Shown in pieces: positions 51,850-62,100 of a DNA stretch of 64,000 bases. The position numbers and the translations under genes are program-made. The notes beneath the pieces were generated by a model. That model saw only the letters and a program-made list of their open reading frames with translations. It ran no database searches and was not told where the DNA came from. Source of the stretch: Mantis religiosa (lineage: Eukaryota > Arthropoda > Insecta > Mantodea > Mantidae); contig CM060950.1 of assembly GCA_030765055.1 (NCBI GenBank), positions 464,330,236-464,394,235 of the forward strand, read 5' to 3'. Position 1 is the first letter of the stretch. Each line of letters opens with the position of its first letter.

Positions 51850-52201
51850 GATGCTATCGACTAGAGCGGAGCTTATTTCCAGCAAGATGGAGCAGCGTGC
51901 CATACATCTAAATGACACCATGGGACTTGTAACCAGTTTCTTTGATAATCGAATAACCTCAGAAGGTCTGTGACCCCCCAGATGCCCTGACCTAACCTCA
52001 CCGGATTGTTTTCTTATGGGGGTATCAAAAAAATAGTGTACAAGAATAGGTCACGGACAATTGATGTTCTCAAGAAGTCCATTCGAACCGAAATAACTAA
52101 CATTGGCGAGGATACGCTCCGTAAAACTTCAGAGAATATGGTGAGACGAATGCAAATATGTATAGATGTTTGTGGAGGACACTTCCAGCATTTTCTCTGA
52201 G
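51850..52201 (+). pseudogene. Mariner/Tc1-like transposase C-terminal half
   Basis: YFQQDGAACHTSNDTMG (second catalytic Asp of Q-Q-D-G-A), NRITSEGL, stop, PPRCPDLTSPDCFLMG (third acid region), then VYKNRSRTIDVLKKSIRTEI and CIDVCGGHFQHFL with a stop at 52200. The ending C-I-x-V-x-G-G-H-F is typical of a large insect transposase family. The N-terminal half is missing. Confidence 0.75.
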
Positions 52202-52479
52202 ATGTAAATAGCGTAATCTAATCTCCCAATTGTGTATTATATTCTCCCAAAGTTACACGTGTGTCCTGTTATTGGTTCAAAAGTTATGGCTTACTGAAAT
52301 CGTTCAGGTCTATATGGATCACACTGTACAAAGAGAGAAAATTATTGTGACGCGTGATTTAATCGATTCGATTAAAATTAATCGATTACAATAGATATTA
52401 ATCAAAACTCTTTTAGCCAAATTTGGCCCTCTTTGCTTTGCTGTATTGTTTCCAACCTAAATAGCCCTTCCTACGCATC

Positions 52480-52790
52480 AAGCTTTTACTAGATCACGTA
52501 ATGTTCTTTGAAGTTTGAGATAATATAACTCCTGATAGCTAAAAGAAATCAGTCTGAACCTCGAGAGAGCCTAAATAACACTTCTGTTGTGAAATATTCT
52601 AAGAGGTACATAACAACATACAGATGCTGACAGAGAGGTTTCTTTCCTTACAGCTTGTGTGTTTACAACTGATTATTTATCGCTTGCTAGCATAAACTGA
52701 GCTGTACAACCTTGAACCGAACACTTCGCTTACTAGCTATGGAAACAATAGCTGATCCCTCTTCTCTGGGCTGGTGGTGGTGTAACTTTG
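52480..52790 (+). mobile_element. Diverged relative of the non-autonomous piggyBac element
   Basis: Shares blocks with 8395-8670 and 35245-35500 in the same order: TGATAGCTA(A/T)AA(A/G)AAATCA, CAGATGCTGACAGAG, TTTCTTTCC, CTTGAACCGAA. No TTAA-bounded ends found, so it is a fragment. Confidence 0.5.
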
Positions 52791-52941
52791 TTGCAATAAG
52801 CCAGTAACTTTTCTGAATTTGTGTTAAAAGTTAAAATAAGGAAAAACGTTATAAAAAGGCAACTGCGTGTCAGTCTGACAAATCTTAGTAGATATTGATT
52901 TAATACGTTACTAAATAATTACAAAATATTCTAGATCTAAT

Positions 52942-54308
52942 CTCTGTTTCATATAACCTCTCCCCGCTGAAATGTATCACTCCGCGTTCAACTACCTTCA
53001 TCCTAATTGGCTAATGCTTTCGCGCCATAGGCCATAGGCGGTGCCTTCCCGTCACATTTAAACCTGCAGTAAACGTCATAATAATTGCCAGGAAGATAGA
53101 TAAAATCATACAAATAAGGATATGAAGGCGTGCAAAGATACAAGTTTATAATGAAACTGAGCAAGTTGAAACTGAACGACTGAACAATGAAACTGAAACA
53201 AGTTTATGATGAAAGGCCTTTGGCCTTTTCCATTGGGATTTTTTAAACTAGCACACATACCTTTCAAAAATGCTTGTCTTTCAGTCCTATTAGTCGTGTC
53301 ACGCCATACCTTACTTTTCGTGTGTTCTTCGTGTATATTTTGCGATTTGTATCTCGGTACAGTCTGGATGTCCTTAAATAACGTCTTCGCCACACAGCAA
53401 TATCGCCTCTGTCTTTTAGCACATTTTTCTTGCCTCTTTTTTTCATTCACAAACCCCAGCTGTATAAGCAATCTGCTGAAGTTTGGTAAATCTGCATCCT
53501 CATGTACAGCAAATGAAATGTTCCTTATGTTAGGGAGTTCGTTTCTAAAGAAAAAACTATGCACATGACGACGCACAACACTTCACGTATTTTCTCCGAG
53601 CACGCACTTCTGTTTCTTCCTGTTTTTGCCTGGAGTGGTAAGTTTTCCTGTTTTCTCAATTTCACATCGCGATGTTCCTACGGATCTAACACTCACACCT
53701 GTAACTTCAGAGCACAGCTGTTCGACTTCTCTCACTGTCAAAGACGGATTCTTCTCTGTCAGTGCATTAAACATATGCGCCACAATTCTCTTTTCGCCGC
53801 TTTGTAAAGAATTATCCTTGCGATACTTCAGCGAAAAACTGGCGGTAGACTCTGCCATTATACATATAATAAGTACACGCGCAATAAACGATCAATAAAA
53901 TAATTTAGCTCTCGCACTCGGCACAACACACCTTCGAATGGCGATATATGACTAATCCAGTTCAAAACAAGGTCAGTGATAAAAGTCATATAAACAAATA
54001 TGTCATCAGTACCGCTAAATCACGTGATATCGTGTCATGTGCTGGAGAGCAAAGGAACCTCCTCTTTACTTCGTTTAAGAATTAACATGCATTTCAGATA
54101 AATCAACTCTGCTGCGTAATATATTTAATTCAAACAGTTGCGAAAATATAAATTTGTCAATTCTCTTCCAACATATAAAGATATATCACCATGTTAAATA
54201 GCGAACTAATCTTTAGCGCACAACAGTCTGCACCACAGCAGCAGCCAATGAGATGTGATAAGGTCACGTGACCGTTTAGAGATACGGGGCAAGCTTATGT
54301 GGAACAAG
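52942..54308 (-). mobile_element. Family-D DNA transposon, copy B
   Basis: Full reverse-orientation counterpart of 26551-27904, ends CTCTGTTTCATATAACC and GGGCAAGCTTATGTGGAACA. Each copy has its own frameshifts, so they were decaying separately. Confidence 0.75.
53150..53858 (-). pseudogene. Family-D transposase N-terminal part, copy B
   Basis: Minus strand: MAESTASFSLKYRKDNSLQS, NPSLTVREVEQLCSEVTGVS to a stop at 53583, then RRHVHSFFFRNELPNIRNIS, LPNFSRLLIQLGFVNEKK, ERQAFLKGMCASLKNPNGKG. This copy keeps the R-R-x-V-H-S-F segment that copy A has lost. The catalytic centre is missing here too. Confidence 0.6.
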
Positions 54309-54325
54309 GATTAATTCAATACATA

Positions 54326-55029
54326 TGATACCGAAATTATGGTTTGCCAGAAGCAAAGAATCATGATAGATGTCAAAGGAATGTTGGTTCTTTGTCACGA
54401 CCAGGGCAAGGCCAGTTGAGTTGGGGAAAGTGTATAACAAAGCCGTGTAAGAAGCAGTGTCCTTAGAAGATTTCTAAAGGAATTGTCACTTGACGTGTAT
54501 GAATAGGGATTCTTTGGATCATTTACAATAGCGACAAAACAGCCACAAAGGGATTTTGGTTGAAAAGGAATTTTGAGAGTGAAAGTTAGAGATCTACACA
54601 CGCGCAGCTGTGGTTAGAGGGCACTCTTCGGCGTGAGGCCGATGTGGCTAGTTCGCGGCTAGGAAGCCATTATAAACAGTCTTCGGCTTCAAGCCGATCA
54701 GAGGAGTCTTCGGTGTCAGGCCGATGAGAGGAATCTGAGACGTGAAGCCTATTAGAGCGGTCAACTTGTTCTGTCTTGAATATTTGTCGGGTCATCAAAA
54801 TTTATCGAGTAATAAACAATTAGCATTCAGTAACTCTAAACCGAGATTGGTAACCCTCGGTCGGCAGCTTCCATTTCGATGTTTGAAAAGAAGAAGCAGT
54901 GAATAGATAATTTGGTGACGGGCATTCCAGTGTTGTGAAAATCTCCTTCTCACACCCATCCACGCATACCCTGAGAGAAACCTCATTGCTCGCCGACTTA
55001 TTTGCTCAACCATAAACATTTTAGTGACA
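54326..55029 (+). mobile_element. Putative LTR with adjoining primer-binding site
   Basis: Starts TGATACCG and ends TTTAGTGACA, i.e. TG...CA, with AATAAA at about 54811. Two bases later TGGCGCCGCAACGTAGAA (55033) resembles the TGGCGC-type tRNA primer-binding site of many metazoan LTR elements; a second version, TGGCGCACAACGTGGAGC, stands at about 55082. No gag/pol coding sequence and no second LTR in the window, so it is a solo or truncated copy. A GC-rich tandem array lies inside (54626-54760). Confidence 0.45.
54626..54760 (+). repeat. Imperfect ~45-bp tandem repeat
   Basis: The block TCTTCGG(C/T)(G/T)TCAGGCCGAT recurs three to four times with degeneracy, inside the putative LTR. Confidence 0.5.
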
Positions 55030-55384
55030 AATTGGCGCCGCAACGTAGAACTCTTTGTTTACCATTATTTTTGCTTCAAATTGGCGCACAACGTGGAGCT
55101 GTGGTAACCCTTGATCGCCACCATCTTCAATTTGCTTCACATATATACGCATGTGCACTTGATGCAAACACAGATTTTGAATTTACGTATTTAAAAGTTT
55201 CATAAATAATTAAATATACAAAGTATTAATGTACTTTATATAATCCTTACACCTAATTTTTGAACACATATCTCGATTAATCGATAGATTAATCGATTAA
55301 ACTAACATGCTTAACATTATAAACCAGTCAGTCATTATTTTACGTTAATTAACAACTAATATTATTTGGAAGGTTAGAATCAGC

Positions 55385-55500
55385 TGACAAATTCAATTTC
55401 ATAGACGGGATTTGAACCATGTATCTTTCGGTCTCCGTCCGGTTGCTCTATCACGACTAAGTGTGGATGTTCAATTAATTTCCAATTAATAGTTTTTTTT
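55385..55500 (-). mobile_element. tRNA-like SINE fragment (SINE-A-like)
   Basis: Minus strand has ACATGGTTCAAATCCCGTC (B box) and an upstream GAGCAACCGGACGGAGACC region like the SINE-A core; the nearby ATTAATTTCCAATTAATAG resembles the SINE-A end. Confidence 0.45.
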
Positions 55501-55884
55501 AGTGGTTATTTACCAAAGAGGTTAACTATTCACCATTCTCTATCTCATTATGTGAAAACTGCTCGCACACGTAGACGGTTTCCTGATCTCCGGCCAGTAT
55601 ATACCCAGGAGGAAAGCTTTTCTCTCCTCAGTCACTTTTATTTTCATGCTTGGTTTACTTTTACTCTTCTCTGTTAATTAAATTGCTCCGCACTCCTAAT
55701 GCACCGTTTACCACCCGTAAATATTTGCAGAGAGTAATTAAAAAATGTGCTTTTATTTTCATAAATCCGTGTTCACATATTTACAAGGAGAAACTAAAGT
55801 GTTCTGTGGAATATCGTATGGAGTTCAAAATCCCGAAAGTTACATGTGTTCACCGTTACTTTATATATTTGCAATTTACGTCCT

Positions 55885-55990
55885 TTAACATTTTTTAAAG
55901 TCATATCGGACGATGAATGGAATGGGTGAAATAATGCTCAAAATGGCCCAGGGTCCATGGAGCTTAGAGTTACCCGACATTCGTTACTGA
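55885..55990 (-). mobile_element. SINE-C copy 3, truncated
   Basis: Reverse complement matches the SINE-C body (GTCGGGTAACTCTAAGCTCC, TTGAGCAT, TCATCGTCCGATATGACTT) without the head. Confidence 0.75.
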
Positions 55991-56072
55991 AGGCTATTAG
56001 ACAAGTGCAGCCTAGGGCTATACCACGGGCAAAGTCGGGTAGTTAATCACACTAGTCTTATTTGCATAAACA

Positions 56073-56151
56073 TACGAGGGTGGTCAGAAAAGTTTCAACC
56101 TAATAAACATACAAGACATTTTTAGAACTGTTTTGTTGATTTTGCAACACA
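56073..56151 (-). mobile_element. Mariner 3' end next to the satellite
   Basis: TACGAGGGTGGTCAGAAAAG at 56073 is a mariner-type terminal repeat with TA. The minus strand from the first satellite unit reads HRWEKCVELQGDCVAKSTKQ F and a stop, then 60 bp to the terminus, which is where a mariner transposase gene ends. Confidence 0.65.
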
Positions 56152-59100
56152 GTCTCCTTGTAACTCTACACACTTCTCCCAGCGATGCTTCCCATCTCTG
56201 TAACCCGTCCAAATAGTACTCGGCGTTTTTCAACATAGTCTCCTTGTAACTCTACACACTTCTCCCAGCGATGCTCCCATCTCTGTAACCCGTCCAAATA
56301 GTACTCGGCGTTTTTCAACATAGTCTCCTTGTAACTCTACACACTTCTCCCAGCTATGTTCCCATCTCTGTAACCCGTCCAAATAGTACTCGGCGTTTTT
56401 CAACATAGTCTCCTTGTAACTCTACACACTTCTCCCAGCTATGTTCCCATTTCTGTAACACGTCCAAATAGTACTCGGCGTTTTTCAACATAGTCTCCTT
56501 GTAACTCTACACACTTCTCCCAGCGATGCTCCCATCTCTGTAACACGTCCAAATAGTACTCGGCGTTTTTCAACATAGTCTCCTTGTAACTCTACACACT
56601 TCTCCCAGCTATGTTCCCATCTCTGTAACCCGTCCAAATAGTACTCGGCGTTTTTCAACATAGTCTCCTTGTAACTCTACACACTTCTCCCAGCGATGCT
56701 CCCATCTCTGTAACCCGTCCAAATAGTACTCGACGTTTTTCGACATAGTCTCCTTGTAACTCTACACACTTCTCCCGGCGATGCTCCCATCTCTGTAACC
56801 CGTCCATATAGTACTCGACGTTTTTCGACATAGTCTCCTTGTAACTCTACACACTTCTCCCAGCGATGCTCCCATCTCTGTAACTCGTCCAAATAGTACT
56901 CGACGTTTTTCAACATAGTCTCCTTGTAACTCTACACACTTCTCCCAGCTATGCTCCCATCTCTGTAACTCGTCCAAATAGTACTCGACGTTTTTCAACA
57001 TAGTCTCCTTGTAACTCTACACACTTCTCCCAGCGATGCTCCCATCTCTGTAACCCGTCCAAATAGTACTCGACGTTTTTCAACATAGTCTCCTTGTAAC
57101 TCTACACACTTCTCCCTGCGATGCTCCCATCTCTGTAACCCGTCCAAATAGTACTCGACGTTTTTCAACATAGTCTCCTTGTAACTCTACACACTTCTCC
57201 CAGCGATGCTCCCATCTCTGTAACCCGTCCAAATAGTACTCGTCGTTTTTCAACATAGTCTCCTTCTAACTCTACACACTTCTCCCAGCGATGCTCCCAT
57301 CTCTGTAACCCGTCCAAATAGTACTCGGCGTTTTTCAACATAGTCTCCTTGTAACTCTACACACTTCTCCCAGCGATGCTCCCATCTCTGTAACCCGTCC
57401 AAATAGTACTCGGCGTTTTTCAACATAGTCTCCTTGTAACTCTACACACTTCTCCCAGCGAAGCTCCCATCTCTGTAACACATCCAAATAGTACTCGTCG
57501 TTTTTCGACATAGTCTCCTTGTAACTCTACACACTTCTCCCAGCGATGCTCCCATCTCTGTAACACATCCAAATAGTACTCGTCGTTTTTCAACATAGTC
57601 TCCTTGTAACTCTACACACTTCTCCCAGCGAAGCTCCCATCTCTGTAACACATCCAAATAGTACTCGTCGTTTTTCAACATAGTCTCCTTGTAACTCTAC
57701 ACACTTCTCCCAGCGATGCTCCCATCTCTGTAACACGTCCAAATAGTACTCGTCGTTTTTCAACATAGTCTCCTTGTAACTCTACACACTTCTCCCAGCG
57801 ATGCTCCCATCTCTGTAACCCGTCCAAATAGTACTCGTCGTTTTTCGACATAGTCTCCTTGTAACTCTACACACTTCTCCCAGCGAAGCTCCCATCTCTG
57901 TAACACATCCAAATAGTACTCGTCGTTTTTCGACATAGTCTCCTTGTAACTCTACACACTTCTCCCAGCGATGCTCCCATCTCTGTAACCCGTCCATATA
58001 GTACTCGGCGTTTTTCGACATAGTCTCCTTGTAACTCTACACACTTCTCCCAGCGAAGCTCCCATCTCTGTAACACATCCAAATAGTACTCGTCGTTTTT
58101 CGACATAGTCTCCTTGTAACTCTACACACTTCTCCCAGCGATGCTCCCATCTCTGTAACCCGTCCATATAGTACTCGGCGTTTTTCGACATAGTCTCCTT
58201 GTAACTCTACACACTTCTCCCAGCGAAGCTCCCATCTCTGTAACACATCCAAATAGTACTCGTCGTTTTTCGACATAGTCTCCTTGTAACTCTACACACT
58301 TCTCCCAGCGATGCTCCCATCTCTGTAACCCGTCCATATAGTACTCGGCGTTTTTCGACATAGTCTCCTTGTAACTCTACACACTTCTCCCAGCGAAGCT
58401 CCCATCTCTGTAACACATCCAAATAGTACTCGTCGTTTTTCGACATAGTCTCCTTGTAACTCTACACACTTCTCCCAGCGATGCTCCCATCTCTGTAACC
58501 CGTCCATATAGTACTCGGCGTTTTTCGACATAGTCTCCTTGTAACTCTACACACTTCTCCCACGATGCTCCCATCTCTGTAACCCGTCCAAATAGTACTC
58601 GTCGTTTTTCAACATAGTCTCCTTGTAACTGTACACACTTCTCCCAGCGATGCTCCCTTCTCTGTAACCCGTCCAAATAGTACTCGTCGTTTTTCAACAT
58701 AGTCTCCTTGTAACTCTACACACTTCTCCCAGCAATGCTCCCATCTCTGTAACCCGTCCAAATAGTACTCGTCGTTTTTCAACATAGTCTCCTTGTAACT
58801 GTACACACTTCTCCCAGCAATGCTCCCATCTCTGTAACCCGTCCAAATAGTACTCGTCGTTTTTCAACATAGTCTCCTTGTAACTCTACACACTTCTCCC
58901 AGCGAAGCTCCCATCTCTGTAACCCGTCCAAATAGTACTCGTCGTTTTTCAACATAGTCTCCTTGTAACTCTACACACTTCTCCCAGCAATGCTCCCATC
59001 TCTGTAACCCGTCCAAATAGTACTCGTCGTTTTTCAACATAGTCTCCTTGTAACTCTACACACTTCTCCCAGCAATGCTCCCATCTCTGTAACCCGTCCA

Positions 59101-62100
59101 AATAGTACTCGTCGTTTTTCAACATAGTCTCCTTGTAACTCTACACACTTCTCCCAGCAATGCTCCCATCTCTGTAACCCGTCCAAATAGTACTCGTCGT
59201 TTTTCAACATAGTCTCCTTGTAACTCTACACACTTCTCCCAGCAATGCTCCCAACTCTGTAACCCGTCCAAATAGTACTCGTCGTTTTTCAACATAGTCT
59301 CCTTGTAACTCTACACACTTCTCCCAGCGATGCTCCCATCTCTGTAACCCGTCCAAATAGTACTCGTCGTTTTTCAACATAGTCTCCTTGTAACTCTACA
59401 CACTTCTCCCAGCAATGCTCCCATCTCTGTAACCCGTCCAAATAGTACTCGTCGTTTTTCAACATAGTCTCCTTGTAAGTCTACACACTTCTCCCAGCGA
59501 TGCTCCCATCTCTGTAACCCGTCCATATAGTACTCGGTGTTTTGCAACATAGTCTCCTTGTAACTCTACACACTTCTCCCAGCGATGCTCCCATTTCTGT
59601 AATCCGTCCAAATAGCACTCGGCGTTTTTCAACACAGTCTCCTTGTAACTCTACACACTTCTCCCAGCGATGCTCCCATCTCTGTAATCCGTCCAAATAG
59701 TACTCGACGTTTTTCAACATAGTCTCCTTGTAACTCTACACACTTCTCCCAGCGATGCTCCCATCTCTGTAACCCGTCCATATAGTACTCGGTGTTTTGC
59801 AACATAGTCTCCTTGTAACTCTACACACTTCTCCCAGCGATGCTCCCATCTCTGTAATCCGTCCAAATAGCACTCGGCGTTTTTCAACACAGTCTCCTTG
59901 TAACTCTACACACTTCTCCCAGCGATGCTCCCATCTCTGTAACCCGTCCAAATAGTACTCGGCGTTTTTCAACACAGTCTCCTTGTAACTCTACACACTT
60001 CTCCCAGCGATGCTCCCATTTCTGTAACCCGTCCAAATAGTACTCGACGTTTTTCAACATAGTCTCCTTGTAACTCTACACACTTCTCCCAGCGATGCTC
60101 CCATCTCTGTAACCCGTCCAAATAGTACTCGGCGTTTTTCAACATAGTCTCCTTGTAACTCTACACACTTCTCCCAGCGATGCTCCCATCTCTGTAACTC
60201 GTCCAAATAGTACTCGGCGTTTTTCAACATAGTCTCCTTGTAACTCTACACACTTCTCCCAGCGATGCTCCCATCTCTGTAACCCGTCCAAATAGTACTC
60301 GACGTTTTTCGACATAGTCTCCTTGTAACTCTACACACTTCTCCCAGCGATGCTCCCATCTCTGTAACACGTCCAAATAGTACTCGGCGTTTTTCAACAT
60401 AGTCTCCTTGTAACTCTACACACTTCTCCCAGCTATGTTCCCATCTCTGTAACCCGTCCAAATAGTACTCGGCGTTTTTCAACATAGTCTCCTTGTAACT
60501 CTACACACTTCTCCCAGCGATGCTCCCATCTCTGTAACCCGTCCAAATAGTACTCGGCGTTTTTCAACATAGTCTCCTTGTAACTCTACACACTTCTCCC
60601 AGCTATGTTCCCATCTCTGTAACCCGTCCAAATAGTACTCGGCGTTTTTCAACATAGTCTCCTTGTAACTCTACACACTTCTCCCAGCTATGTTCCCATT
60701 TCTGTAACACGTCCAAATAGTACTCGGCGTTTTTCAACATAGTCTCCTTGTAACTCTACACACTTCTCCCAGCGATGCTCCCATCTCTGTAACACGTCCA
60801 AATAGTACTCGGCGTTTTTCAACATAGTCTCCTTGTAACTCTACACACTTCTCCCAGCTATGTTCCCATCTCTGTAACCCGTCCAAATAGTACTCGGCGT
60901 TTTTCAACATAGTCTCCTTGTAACTCTACACACTTCTCCCAGCGATGCTCCCATCTCTGTAACCCGTCCAAATAGTACTCGACGTTTTTCGACATAGTCT
61001 CCTTGTAACTCTACACACTTCTCCCGGCGATGCTCCCATCTCTGTAACCCGTCCATATAGTACTCGACGTTTTTCGACATAGTCTCCTTGTAACTCTACA
61101 CACTTCTCCCAGCGATGCTCCCATCTCTGTAACTCGTCCAAATAGTACTCGACGTTTTTCAACATAGTCTCCTTGTAACTCTACACACTTCTCCCAGCTA
61201 TGCTCCCATCTCTGTAACTCGTCCAAATAGTACTCGACGTTTTTCAACATAGTCTCCTTGTAACTCTACACACTTCTCCCAGCGATGCTCCCATCTCTGT
61301 AACCCGTCCAAATAGTACTCGACGTTTTTCAACATAGTCTCCTTGTAACTCTACACACTTCTCCCAGCGATGCTCCCATCTCTGTAACCCGTCCAAATAG
61401 TACTCGACGTTTTTCAACATAGTCTCCTTGTAACTCTACACACTTCTCCCAGCGATGCTCCCATCTCTGTAACCCGTCCAAATAGTACTCGTCGTTTTTC
61501 AACATAGTCTCCTTCTAACTCTACACACTTCTCCCAGCGATGCTCCCATCTCTGTAACCCGTCCAAATAGTACTCGGCGTTTTTCAACATAGTCTCCTTG
61601 TAACTCTACACACTTCTCCCAGCGATGCTCCCATCTCTGTAACCCGTCCAAATAGTACTCGGCGTTTTTCAACATAGTCTCCTTGTAACTCTACACACTT
61701 CTCCCAGCGAAGCTCCCATCTCTGTAACACATCCAAATAGTACTCGTCGTTTTTCGACATAGTCTCCTTGTAACTCTACACACTTCTCCTAGCGATGCTC
61801 CCATCTCTGTAACACATCCAAATAGTACTCGTCGTTTTTCAACATAGTCTCCTTGTAACTCTACACACTTCTCCCAGCGAAGCTCCCATCTCTGTAACAC
61901 ATCCAAATAGTACTCGTCGTTTTTCAACATAGTCTCCTTGTAACTCTACACACTTCTCCCAGCGATGCTCCCATCTCTGTAACACGTCCAAATAGTACTC
62001 GTCGTTTTTCAACATAGTCTCCTTGTAACTCTACACACTTCTCCCAGCGATGCTCCCATCTCTGTAACCCGTCCAAATAGTACTCGTCGTTTTTCGACAT

